Below are positions 1 to 8,072 of a DNA stretch of 64,000 nucleotides, one piece after another. Origin of the DNA: JAQBZY01 sp038117205 (GTDB taxonomy: Bacteria > Pseudomonadota > Alphaproteobacteria > Rhodospirillales > Casp-alpha2); contig JAYOFL010000009.1 in the NCBI GenBank assembly GCA_038117205.1, forward strand, positions 1-64,000, written 5' to 3'. Each line of letters begins with the position of its first letter. Positions within the stretch are counted from its first letter, which is position 1. The position numbers and the translations under genes are program-made. Below the pieces are notes generated by a model. That model was not told the DNA's origin, searched no databases, and worked only from the letters and a program-made list of their open reading frames with translations.

Positions 1-164
1 ATCCGGACGGGCGGCGCGCCCTCGCGGCCCGCAGTCACGCCACGGCGCCGCGCTTCAGCCGCGAGACCCAGGCCCGGCACATGTTGGGCGTTCTGGACGC
101 CGTCATGGCCGGCGAGGGCGCGCGGGTCGCCGCGAAACACCCCGACAGCGGAGGACAGTCATGA
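1..164 (+). CDS. Glycosyltransferase C-terminus (5' truncated by window edge)
   Basis: An open frame enters from the left edge (codons in phase with position 3) and stops at the TGA at 162-164, which overlaps the ATG of the next gene by 4 bp. The visible 53 residues include ARALAARSHATAPRFSRETQ followed by ARHMLGVLDAVMAG. This resembles the C-terminal helix of GT4/GT1-type glycosyltransferases, which often end in a phrase such as FSRETQA..ML.VL. The translational coupling to an epimerase and a WbpM-like dehydratase supports a role in surface polysaccharide assembly in the cytoplasm. The catalytic part lies outside the window, so the family call is an inference from a short tail and from context. 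Confidence 0.5.
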   Translation, partial: PDGRRALAARSHATAPRFSRETQARHMLGVLDAVMAGEGARVAAKHPDSGGQS

Positions 165-1156
165 GGATCGGCGTCACCGGCGCCAACGGCTTCGTCGGGC
201 GGAATACGGTGGCCGAACTCAGGGACGCCGGCCATACGGTGCGGGCGCTGGTCCGCGACACGCGGGCGGCGACCCCCGACGGCTCGGAAAGGATCGTCAT
301 TCCGGCTCTCGGCGCCGGCAGCCGGCCGACGGATTTTCTCGACGCGCTAACGGGCCTCGACGCCGTCGTTCACGTGGCGGCGCACGTGCACGCCATGAAG
401 GGCGGCGACGATCCCGCGTTCGATGCCGTCAACGTCGCCGGCGGCAAGGCGTTCATGATCGCCGCCGCCGACGCCGGCGTGAACCGTTTCGTGTTCGTGA
501 GTACCGTAAAGGCGGCCGGAGAGCGGTCGCACGGCCAGCCCCTCCGCGCCGAGGACCCGCCGGCGCCGGAAGACGCCTACGGCCGCTCGAAGCTCGCCGC
601 GGAACGGGCGTTTACGGAGATCGCCCGCGAGCGCGGCGTCGAACTCGTGATCCTGCGGCCGGGGTTCGTCTACGGCTGGCCTTTTTCCGGGAATTTCCGC
701 TCGGTCGTCGCCGTTCTGCGCAAGAGGATTCCGCTACCCTTTTCGGCGATCGGAAACGCCCGCGACATGATTTACGTGGGGAACCTGGCCTCGGCCATAC
801 GCGCCGCCGTCGAATCGCCCAACCTCGGCTCCGTGCCTTATTTTCTGGCAGACGGCGAGGCGGTATCTACACCCGAACTGTTCCGCCGCGTCGGCGACGC
901 CCTCGGCAGACCGGCGCTGCTGTTTCCCCTGCCGATCCCCCTGCTGAAAGTCCTCGGCGCGATCACGGGCCGGCAAAGCGAAATTGCCCGGCTGACCGAG
1001 GATTTCACGGTCGATTCGGCGCCCTTCCGCCGTGACGCGGCGTGGCTGCCGCCTTATAACATGCAGCAGGGCCTCATGGCGGCCATGGCAGCTGCCGAGG
1101 CAGCGGCCGAGGCCGGGCGGGACGGCCCCAAAAGCACGGGAACCAACGACACGTGA
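161..1156 (+). CDS. NAD-dependent sugar epimerase/dehydratase (extended SDR)
   Basis: This 331-residue protein is an extended short-chain dehydrogenase of the type that acts on nucleotide-linked sugars. The N-terminus carries the Rossmann signature GANGFVG (residues 7-13). The catalytic tyrosine-lysine pair is Y140-G-R-S-K144, and a serine sits at about 114 in VSTVKAAG. The length is normal for UDP-glucose 4-epimerase-like enzymes. It overlaps the preceding glycosyltransferase stop (ATGA) and its own stop overlaps the GTG start of the next gene, so the three are translationally coupled. The C-terminus (about residues 308-331) is Ala/Glu/Gly-rich and probably disordered. The exact reaction (epimerase, reductase or dehydratase) cannot be read from sequence. 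A role in making an O-antigen, capsule or exopolysaccharide sugar is the likely reading. Confidence 0.85.
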   Translation: MRIGVTGANGFVGRNTVAELRDAGHTVRALVRDTRAATPDGSERIVIPALGAGSRPTDFLDALTGLDAVVHVAAHVHAMKGGDDPAFDAVNVAGGKAFMIAAADAGVNRFVFVSTVKAAGERSHGQPLRAEDPPAPEDAYGRSKLAAERAFTEIARERGVELVILRPGFVYGWPFSGNFRSVVAVLRKRIPLPFSAIGNARDMIYVGNLASAIRAAVESPNLGSVPYFLADGEAVSTPELFRRVGDALGRPALLFPLPIPLLKVLGAITGRQSEIARLTEDFTVDSAPFRRDAAWLPPYNMQQGLMAAMAAAEAAAEAGRDGPKSTGTNDT

Positions 1157-3087
1157 CGCTGTTTCATCGCATTTCCGGCCGCGGCATGATCGCCTACGGC
1201 CACGATATCGTGATGGCGGGACTGTCCTACCTGATCGCGCTCTATCTCCGCGTCGGCGCCACCAATTATACCCTGACGGACGAGCTGCTGTACGGCGGCT
1301 CCATCACCATGCTGGTGATCGGCGCCGGCGTGTTCTGGTTCTCCGGCCTCTATCGCGGCGTCTGGCGCTACGCCTCCATGGACGATCTGATGGCGATCAC
1401 CCGCGCCGTCACCGTCGCCACGCTCTCCTTCACGTTGGTCATGTTCCTGTGGTCGCGTTTGGGCGCCGTGCCGCGGTCCGTGCCGGTGATCAACTGGTTC
1501 GTGCTGATGGCGCTGCTCGGCGGACCGCGCTTCCTGTATCGGTTCTGGAAGGACCGTCGGATCGACCTGCGCCCGACGCTCGGCGAAGGCCGCGTCCCGG
1601 TGCTGCTGGTGGGCGCGTCGGACGGCGCCGACCAGTTCCTGCGCGGGCTCCGGAAAATCGACGATCACGTCTATGACGTGGTGGGCATCCTGTCGGAAAA
1701 TCCGGAGCGGGTCGGCCGCACCATCCGCGGCGCCGGCGTGCTCGGCACCGTCGGAGACCTCGAGCGGGTGTACGCCGAGCTCAAGGCCGACCGCAATGCG
1801 CCGCGCCGGCTCTTGCTGACCAAGGAAGAGATCAAGGGCGCACCGGTTCGCGATCTCTTGGACCGGGCGACGGCACTCGGCATGACGCTGGCGCGCGTGC
1901 CGCGCCTCACCGATTTCCGCGCCGCCGAGACGGACGGCGTCTCCGTCAAACCGGTCGCCATCGAAGACCTGCTCGGCCGGCCGCAGACACCCTTGGACCG
2001 GCGCGCCATGGAAGACCTGATCCGGGGCCGCCGCATCCTCGTGACCGGCGCCGGCGGGTCCATCGGCTCGGAACTGGCGCGCCAGGTCGCGGGCTTCCAG
2101 CCGGCGGCGCTCTATCTCGTCGACAACAACGAATACGCGCTTTACGAAATCGACCGCGAGATCGCCGGCACGTTTCCGGCCCTTCGCTGGTCGGCGCTGA
2201 TCGCCGACGTCCGTCACCGCGACCGCGTGCAGCGCCTGATGCAATCCGTCCGGCCCGAACTCGTCTTCCATGCCGCCGCCCTCAAGCATGTGCCGCTGGT
2301 CGAGGACAACGCCTGCGAGGGCGTGCTGACCAACATCTTCGGCACGATTAACGTGGCGGATGCCTGCCGCGCCGCCGGCGTCGCCGCCATGGTGCTGATC
2401 TCGACCGACAAGGCGGTCAATCCGACCAGCGTCATGGGCGCCACCAAGCGCGCCGCCGAAATGTACGCGCAAGCCCGTAACGTCGAGCCCGGCGCCAACG
2501 GCTTCCGCATCGTCACGGTGCGCTTCGGCAACGTGCTCGGCTCGACCGGCTCGGTGGTGCCGCTGTTCCAGAAGCAGCTCGCCGGCGGCGGGCCGCTGAC
2601 CGTCACGCACCCGGAGATGACGCGTTACTTCATGACCATCCGCGAAGCGGTCGAGCTGGTACTGGAAGCGTCCGCCGTCGGCAGCGGCGACATTCACGCG
2701 GACGGCCGTATCTTCGTCCTCGACATGGGCGAGCCCGTGAAGATCGTCGAACTGGCGCGTCAGATGATCCGCCTCGCCGGCCACGTGCCGGACAAGGACG
2801 TCGCCATCACGTTCACCGGCATTCGCCCCGGCGAGAAACTGTACGAAGAGGTCTTTCACGACGCCGAGACCACCATCGTCGCCAACCACCAGGGCCTGCT
2901 GCTGGCCGCACCCCGCGTCGTCGCCCTCGCCGACCTGACGCGCCAGCTCGCGCTGCTGCAAGCCGCCGCCGAGGCCGGCGACGACGACGCCGTGCGGCGC
3001 GGGCTGCACGATCTCATTCCCGAATACGCGCCTGAATCCACGCCCGGGGCCGCGAGCGAGCCGGCGAAGCGCGCGAAATCCAACTGA
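1153..3087 (+). CDS. Membrane-bound nucleoside-diphosphate-sugar dehydratase (CapD/WbpM-like)
   Basis: The 644-residue product has about four N-terminal membrane segments (roughly residues 13-33, 45-65, 82-100, 108-125). A cytoplasmic Rossmann-like domain with LLVGASDGAD (151-160) follows, then the catalytic SDR domain starting at TGAGGSIGSE (298-307). The active-site motif is M428-GAT-K432, with methionine in place of the usual tyrosine. This is the hallmark of the large WbpM/CapD/FlaA1 family of UDP-HexNAc 4,6-dehydratases, which feed bacillosamine- or FucNAc-type sugars into surface polysaccharide. The start is GTG at 1153, overlapping the epimerase stop by 4 bp. The tail is Pro/Ala/Lys-rich. 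UDP-GlcNAc is the family's usual substrate; the product in this organism is not known. Confidence 0.9.
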   Translation: MTLFHRISGRGMIAYGHDIVMAGLSYLIALYLRVGATNYTLTDELLYGGSITMLVIGAGVFWFSGLYRGVWRYASMDDLMAITRAVTVATLSFTLVMFLWSRLGAVPRSVPVINWFVLMALLGGPRFLYRFWKDRRIDLRPTLGEGRVPVLLVGASDGADQFLRGLRKIDDHVYDVVGILSENPERVGRTIRGAGVLGTVGDLERVYAELKADRNAPRRLLLTKEEIKGAPVRDLLDRATALGMTLARVPRLTDFRAAETDGVSVKPVAIEDLLGRPQTPLDRRAMEDLIRGRRILVTGAGGSIGSELARQVAGFQPAALYLVDNNEYALYEIDREIAGTFPALRWSALIADVRHRDRVQRLMQSVRPELVFHAAALKHVPLVEDNACEGVLTNIFGTINVADACRAAGVAAMVLISTDKAVNPTSVMGATKRAAEMYAQARNVEPGANGFRIVTVRFGNVLGSTGSVVPLFQKQLAGGGPLTVTHPEMTRYFMTIREAVELVLEASAVGSGDIHADGRIFVLDMGEPVKIVELARQMIRLAGHVPDKDVAITFTGIRPGEKLYEEVFHDAETTIVANHQGLLLAAPRVVALADLTRQLALLQAAAEAGDDDAVRRGLHDLIPEYAPESTPGAASEPAKRAKSN

Positions 3088-3122
3088 CGCAAACGCACAG
3101 CAAGAACAAGAGGACCGAGACC

Positions 3123-4700
3123 ATGCCCGACGCCAAGATCACCCGCGCCCTCGTCAGCGTTTCCGATAAATCCGGATTGGTCGAGCTCGGCCAGGCGCTC
3201 GCCAAGGGCGGCGTCGAGATCCTGTCCACCGGCGGTTCGGCGAAGGCGCTGAAGGACGCGGGCGTGGCCGTCGTCGAGGTTTCCGACTTCACCGGCTTTC
3301 CGGAAATCATGGACGGCCGGGTGAAGACGCTGCAGCCGAAAATTCACGGCGGGCTGTTGGGCGTGCGCGGCAATCCGGAGCACGAGGCGGCGATGACCAA
3401 GCACGGCATCAAGCCGATCGACCTCTTGGTCGTGAACCTCTATCCGTTCGAGGCGACGGTCGCCAAGGGCGCCGACTTCGACACCTGCATCGAGAACATC
3501 GACATCGGCGGCCCGGCGCTGATCCGCGCCGCCGCCAAGAACCACGCCTTTGTCACCGTCGTCGTCGACCCTTCCGACTATGGCCGGGTGATCGACGAGA
3601 TGGCGCATAATGGCGGCGGGACGACGCTCGGTTTCCGGAAGGCGCTGGCCGCCAAGGCCTATGCCCGCACCGGCGCCTACGACGGTGCGATTTCCGACTG
3701 GTTCGCCGGCCAATTGGGCGAGACGTTCCCGGCCAGGAAGGTGTTCGCCGGCGCGCTCCGCCAGACGCTGCGTTACGGCGAGAACCCGCATCAGGAAGCC
3801 GCGTTCTACACGTCCGGCGACAACCGCCCCGGCATCGCCACGGCGGCGCAGCTGCAAGGCAAGGAACTCAGCTTCAACAATCTGAACGACACCGACGCCG
3901 CGTTCGAGCTGGTCGCCGAATTCACCGACCGCCCGGCCTGCGTCATCGTCAAGCACGCCAACCCCTGCGGCGTCGCCGTCGCCGACACAATCAGCGCCGC
4001 CTACGAACGGGCCTATGCCTGCGACACGGAAAGCGCCTTCGGCGGCATCATCGCCTTCAACCGCGCGCTGGACGGCGCGACCGCCGAGAAGGTCGCCGAG
4101 CTGTTCGCGGAAGTCGTCATCGCGCCGGAGATCGACGCCGCCGCGAAGCAGGTTTTCGCTGCCAAGAAGAACCTCCGCGTGCTGGAAACGGGCGCCATGG
4201 CGGACCCGGCGGCGCTCGGCATGACGGTGCGCTCGCTTGCCGGCGGCTATCTGCTGCAGAGCCGCGACGCGCGCCTCGTCGGCGACGAATTGAAAGTCGT
4301 CACCAAGCGCCAGCCGACCGACCGGGAAATGGCCGACATGCTGTTCGCCTTCACGGTCGCCAAGCACGTGAAGTCGAACGCCATCGTCTATGTGAAGAAC
4401 GGCGCCACCGTCGGTGTCGGCGCCGGACAGATGAGCCGGGTCAATTCGTCGCGCATCGCGGCCTGGAAAGCGGCCGACGCAGCCCGCGTCGCCGGCGACA
4501 AGGAAAGCTGGGCCATCGGTTCGGTGGTCGCTTCCGACGCGTTCTTCCCGTTCGCCGACGGCCTTCTAGCGGCGGCGGAAGCGGGCGCGACGGCGGTGAT
4601 CCAGCCGGGCGGCAGCGTCCGCGACGAGGAAGTGATCAAGGCGGCCGACGACAAGGGCCTCGCCATGGTCTTCACCAGCATGCGCCACTTCCGGCACTGA
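3123..4700 (+). CDS. purH: Bifunctional AICAR formyltransferase / IMP cyclohydrolase PurH
   Basis: PurH catalyses the last two steps of purine synthesis: formylation of AICAR with 10-formyl-THF, then ring closure to IMP. The 525-residue protein has the expected two domains. The N-terminal MGS-like cyclohydrolase part begins RALVSVSDKSG and contains DGRVKTLQPKIHGGLL (about 60-75). The C-terminal AICARFT domain carries RYGENPHQ and the catalytic VKHANPCG lysine-histidine pair. Length and motifs are full. It lies 35 bp after the polysaccharide dehydratase with an AGGACCGAGACC leader, so read-through is possible although the functions are unrelated. It ends 18 bp before the convergent exonuclease gene. 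Confidence 0.97.
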   Translation: MPDAKITRALVSVSDKSGLVELGQALAKGGVEILSTGGSAKALKDAGVAVVEVSDFTGFPEIMDGRVKTLQPKIHGGLLGVRGNPEHEAAMTKHGIKPIDLLVVNLYPFEATVAKGADFDTCIENIDIGGPALIRAAAKNHAFVTVVVDPSDYGRVIDEMAHNGGGTTLGFRKALAAKAYARTGAYDGAISDWFAGQLGETFPARKVFAGALRQTLRYGENPHQEAAFYTSGDNRPGIATAAQLQGKELSFNNLNDTDAAFELVAEFTDRPACVIVKHANPCGVAVADTISAAYERAYACDTESAFGGIIAFNRALDGATAEKVAELFAEVVIAPEIDAAAKQVFAAKKNLRVLETGAMADPAALGMTVRSLAGGYLLQSRDARLVGDELKVVTKRQPTDREMADMLFAFTVAKHVKSNAIVYVKNGATVGVGAGQMSRVNSSRIAAWKAADAARVAGDKESWAIGSVVASDAFFPFADGLLAAAEAGATAVIQPGGSVRDEEVIKAADDKGLAMVFTSMRHFRH

Positions 4701-4718
4701 GCCGAGCGCTCCCGCAGA

Positions 4719-5300
4719 TCAGATCGTTCCGTTTTCCCGGAGGTGCCGGAGCGCCAGCGCGATGGCGCGGGCGTCGCCGAGCGCGTCGTGCTTGGGAAAA
4801 TCCGCGGCCAGTCCGAAGTGTTCCGGCAGATCGGAACTGAAGACCTCGTGATCGACGAGGCCGAGCGCCACCAGCTCCTCGCGGACGTTCACCGACGGCG
4901 GCAGCGCCGGCAGCGGCAAATCGTTCAACCGGCAGTTCTCGAAAAGCACCTCGACGTCGGTGCCGTAGGCCATCACGGCGCGGGCATCGTCGCCGATGAA
5001 ATCGAGAAAATCCGAGAGGCCGTCCGTGAACGTCGCGCCGTCCTCGTCGACCATCGCCTGCGTGATTCCCGTCAGGTCCTGAATGTAATCGCTGAGGATG
5101 GGATTGACGGTCGGCCGGACGAGAATGGCGCAGGCGCCCATTTCCCGAAAGCCGTCGCCGATGTCGATCTTCACGGCGCCGATCTGGATGACTTCCCGGT
5201 AGCGGCCGGGTTCCTTGAAGCCTCTGTCGCGGAAGCCGGGCCAACTGGTGAACTCGGTGTCGAAGATGACGGCCGGGCCCGAGCCTTGAAGAAACGACAT
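4719..5300 (-). CDS. DEDDh-type 3'-5' exonuclease
   Basis: A 193-residue single-domain exonuclease. The ExoI motif is D14-T-E16 (FDTEFTSWPG), the ExoII aspartate is probably D115 in AYGTDVEVL, and the ExoIII motif is H171-DALG-D176. These are the metal-binding residues of the DEDDh (DnaQ/RNase T/KapD) superfamily. The length fits a stand-alone nuclease, not a polymerase subunit; a separate DnaQ is encoded at 59555-60250. The open frame continues upstream to 5549, but the upstream part is Arg-rich shadow sequence, and M at 5300 starts the conserved domain. The natural substrate (DNA or RNA) is not deducible. It reads in the same direction as the SIS gene, 41 bp downstream of it. Confidence 0.8.
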   Translation of the reverse strand: MSFLQGSGPAVIFDTEFTSWPGFRDRGFKEPGRYREVIQIGAVKIDIGDGFREMGACAILVRPTVNPILSDYIQDLTGITQAMVDEDGATFTDGLSDFLDFIGDDARAVMAYGTDVEVLFENCRLNDLPLPALPPSVNVREELVALGLVDHEVFSSDLPEHFGLAADFPKHDALGDARAIALALRHLRENGTI

Positions 5301-5341
5301 GCGCTGGCCCCTTGCGTTCGCCGGCGTGACCGCCGGACGGC

Positions 5342-5962
5342 TCAGAACTTCCTGGACGCGATCAGCGGCGCGTCCATTCCCTCCATGCGGAGATACTGCG
5401 CGAGCACGTGCATCAAGGACTGATGCGCGTCCTCGATGACGCCGTAATTGTCGCCGGTGACGTGCAGGTTCACGTCGGCGATGCGGGCGGTGCGGCCGCC
5501 GTCGAAGCCGGTCATGGCGATGACGGCAACGCCGTTTTCCCTCGCCCACTCGGCGGCGCGGACCACGTTCTCCGAATCCCCCGACGATGAAATGGTGATC
5601 AACACGTCGCCCGGCTCCGCCATGGTGCGGAGCTGATAGGCGAACACGTCCGCATACGAGATGTCGTTGGCGATGGCGGTGATCGTCTCGATGGTCGAAC
5701 TCAGCGACACGATCTTCGGGCGCCGCGACGTGTCCGTCTGGATGCCCTTCAGGTGATCGCAGTGCAGATGGTTCGAGATCGCCGCCGAGCCGCCGTTGCC
5801 GCAGGCGTAGACCGTGCGGCGGCCGTCGACGGCGGCGCCGAGGATGCCGGCGGCGCGGGCGAGCCGGTCGCGGTCGATCGAGGCCAGCGCCTTCGCCGCT
5901 TGTTCGGCGTAGGCGTCGAGGAAGGCGCCGATGCCGTCGTAGGAATGATCCGGAAACGTCAT
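5342..5962 (-). CDS. SIS-domain sugar-phosphate isomerase, GmhA-like
   Basis: The 206-residue protein is one SIS domain. The phosphate-binding loop CGNGGSA (54-60) and the second loop ISSSGDSENV (124-133) are typical of GmhA, the sedoheptulose-7-phosphate isomerase that opens ADP-heptose synthesis. A C-terminal segment with EDAHQSLMHVLAQYLR resembles the GmhA region that carries metal-binding His/Glu residues. The GmhA zinc ligands after the first loop are not obviously conserved (AISNHLHCDH here), so the substrate may differ. The start at 5962 was chosen because the domain begins just after it; the longer frame is Arg-rich. The next gene upstream on the same strand is a HAD phosphatase, 35 bp away. 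A paired sugar-phosphate isomerase/phosphatase function is possible but inferred. Confidence 0.75.
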   Translation of the reverse strand: MTFPDHSYDGIGAFLDAYAEQAAKALASIDRDRLARAAGILGAAVDGRRTVYACGNGGSAAISNHLHCDHLKGIQTDTSRRPKIVSLSSTIETITAIANDISYADVFAYQLRTMAEPGDVLITISSSGDSENVVRAAEWARENGVAVIAMTGFDGGRTARIADVNLHVTGDNYGVIEDAHQSLMHVLAQYLRMEGMDAPLIASRKF

Positions 5963-5997
5963 GCGGCTGCTATATCCCTTTCCCTTGCCAGGAGCAA

Positions 5998-6711
5998 CTA
6001 ACGGCTGGCGATCCGCCGGACCGCGTCCGTCACGTCGGCGAAGCGCTCCACGATGGCATTGGCGCCGAGACTTTCCAACGGCACGTGGCAATAGCCGAAG
6101 CTGACCAGTACCGTCGCCACGTCGGCGCCCTGCGCCGCCTCGATGTCGTTCTCGCTGTCGCCGACCATGACGGCGTCCGCAGCGCCGATGGCGAGACGTT
6201 CCAGGACGTCGCGCACGTGCGCCGGATCGGGCTTCCGCTTGCTGGCGGCATCACCGCCGATCACCACTTCGAAATAGTCGTCGAGCCCATAGCCCGCAAG
6301 CACCTGGCGCGTCGGCCCCTGCAATTTGTTGGTGCAGACGGCGAGCCGGCAGCCGGCAGCCTTCAGCTCGTCCAGCACGCCGATCACGCCCTCGAAGACG
6401 TAGCCCCGTCCGACCGGTTCCTTGTCGTGCGCGGCGAGGAACTGCGCCAGGCCGGCGTCGATGTCGGCGTCCGTCGGCTCCATGCCGTAGCGCCTGAGCG
6501 CGCGCTCGACCAGATTGCGGCTGCCCTTGCCGACGTAGCTTCGGACCGTTTCGGCGTCGAGCGGGTCGAAGCCGTGCGCGGCCAGCATGGCGTTGGCCGC
6601 CGCCTGGATGTCGGGAAGGCTCTCGATCAGGGTGCCGTCGAGATCGAAGATGACGGCGGCGGGCCAAACGGTCCGGGCGGCGTCGGAAACGGGGGCGTCG
6701 GTTTTTGTCAT
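5998..6711 (-). CDS. gph: HAD-superfamily phosphatase, phosphoglycolate phosphatase-like
   Basis: A 237-residue HAD hydrolase. Motif I is IFDLDGTLIES with nucleophile D23 and general acid D25. Motif II is in the VCTNKLQ region, the motif III lysine lies in KRKPDPAH, and motif IV is VGDSENDIEAA. The alpha-helical cap between motifs I and II and the length match Gph, which dephosphorylates 2-phosphoglycolate formed during DNA end repair or by Rubisco. Gph-like enzymes are promiscuous, so a sugar-phosphate substrate connected with the neighbouring GmhA-like gene cannot be excluded. It is encoded between the SIS gene (35 bp downstream) and a transporter gene (52 bp upstream), all on the minus strand. 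Confidence 0.8.
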   Translation of the reverse strand: MTKTDAPVSDAARTVWPAAVIFDLDGTLIESLPDIQAAANAMLAAHGFDPLDAETVRSYVGKGSRNLVERALRRYGMEPTDADIDAGLAQFLAAHDKEPVGRGYVFEGVIGVLDELKAAGCRLAVCTNKLQGPTRQVLAGYGLDDYFEVVIGGDAASKRKPDPAHVRDVLERLAIGAADAVMVGDSENDIEAAQGADVATVLVSFGYCHVPLESLGANAIVERFADVTDAVRRIASR

Positions 6712-6763
6712 GGCGTCGCTGTAGCGGGAATCCGCGCACCGTGCAATGCCGGCAGAAGCCGCG

Positions 6764-8038
6764 TCAGCCCTCGTCCTCGGCGGCGGGCGGCCGCACCGTC
6801 GTCAGCAGCACGCCGCCGACGACGAAGAACACCAGGATCGCGGCCATGCCGACGCGCTGGCTGCCGGCCCAGGCGGTCAGCGCGCCGACCAGCATGGGGC
6901 CCAGGAACGCCGTCGCCTTACCGGACAGCGCATAGAGGCCGAACATTTCCGAGCGCATGTGGTCGGGGGCGAGCCTGGCCATCAGGGAGCGGCTCGCCGA
7001 CTGCGCCGGTCCGACGAAGAGCCCGAGCGCCAGGCCGACGATCCAGAAATGCGTGATGTCCTCGACCACCAGGATGGCGGCGCCGAGACCGGTCAGCGCC
7101 ACCAGCGAGACGTAGATCACCCGCATGGCGCCGAACCTGTCGTCGATCCAGGCGAAGACGGCGGCGCCGAGCCCCGCCGTCACGTTCATCCCGATGCCGA
7201 ACTTGATGAGATCGGCGAACGACATGCCGAAGGTGCCGGCGGCATAGAGCCCGCCGAAGGCGAACAGCGTATTGAGCCCGTCCGTGTAGATCATCCGCGC
7301 GACGAGAAAGCGCGCCACGTTGCCGTGCTCGCGCACCCGGGCAAGGGTCCGGACGAGACCGCGCAATCCCTGCCGCACCGCATCCGCCGCCGGCATGCCG
7401 GTCCGTTCCCGGTCCGGCGTGAACAGGAACAGGGGCACGGCGAAGACGGCGAACCAGATCGCCACGAACGGACCGGCGGCGCGGATGTGCTCGGCGGCCT
7501 CCGTATCCAAGCCGAAGGGCGGCGGCGACGCCTGCACGAGCAGCACCAGCACGGCGACGAGACAGGCGAGCCCGCCCATGTAGCCGAGCCCCCAGGCCCA
7601 GCCGGAGACCCGGCCGATGCGCCGGCGCGTAACGATGTCGGGCAGCATGGCGTTGTAGAACACCATGCCCATCTCGAAGGCGACGTTGCCGGCGGCGCAG
7701 AGTACGAGGGCCAGCACGGCGACGGCGGGATCGGGCCGCACCCACCACAGCAGCGCACTCGCCAGGACGGCGGCGATCGTCGCCGCGAACAGCCAGGGCT
7801 TCCTGCGCCCGGTGCGGTCGGCGACGGCGCCGGCGACCGGACTGAGCACGGCGACGACGAGGGCCGACAGCGCCATCGCCTGACCCCACATGGCGGTACC
7901 GGCGATTTCGTCGCCGACGACGCCCTTGGCGAAATAGGCGGCGAACACGAAGGTGATGACGACGGTCGGAAACGCCGAGTTGGCCCAGTCGTAAAGGCAC
8001 CAGGCGGCGACGCCCAGCCGTCCGGATGGGGTCTTCAT
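6764..8038 (-). CDS. MFS transporter, UMF1/ATG22-like
   Basis: The 424-residue protein begins with the family signature AAWCLYDWANSAFPTVV (about residues 10-26) and has about 12 hydrophobic segments spread along its whole length. That signature marks the UMF1/ATG22-like branch of the major facilitator superfamily, inner-membrane permeases whose yeast relative exports amino acids from the vacuole. Bacterial members have no settled substrate. A DRTGRRKPW motif (about residues 70-78), the usual cytoplasmic MFS loop after TM2, is present. The C-terminus ends in a short acidic tail. The gene lies 34 bp downstream of the glutamate dehydrogenase gene on the same strand, so co-transcription is possible, but a functional link to glutamate is speculation. 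Confidence 0.85.
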   Translation of the reverse strand: MKTPSGRLGVAAWCLYDWANSAFPTVVITFVFAAYFAKGVVGDEIAGTAMWGQAMALSALVVAVLSPVAGAVADRTGRRKPWLFAATIAAVLASALLWWVRPDPAVAVLALVLCAAGNVAFEMGMVFYNAMLPDIVTRRRIGRVSGWAWGLGYMGGLACLVAVLVLLVQASPPPFGLDTEAAEHIRAAGPFVAIWFAVFAVPLFLFTPDRERTGMPAADAVRQGLRGLVRTLARVREHGNVARFLVARMIYTDGLNTLFAFGGLYAAGTFGMSFADLIKFGIGMNVTAGLGAAVFAWIDDRFGAMRVIYVSLVALTGLGAAILVVEDITHFWIVGLALGLFVGPAQSASRSLMARLAPDHMRSEMFGLYALSGKATAFLGPMLVGALTAWAGSQRVGMAAILVFFVVGGVLLTTVRPPAAEDEG

Positions 8039-8072
8039 GTCGTCATGCGCGAAGCGGCGCGGGTTCGGTCAC

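Noticed and set aside
1054..3009. A 651-codon minus-strand frame opposite the WbpM-like dehydratase gene
   Set aside because: Shadow frame without motifs; the plus strand has complete SDR signatures.
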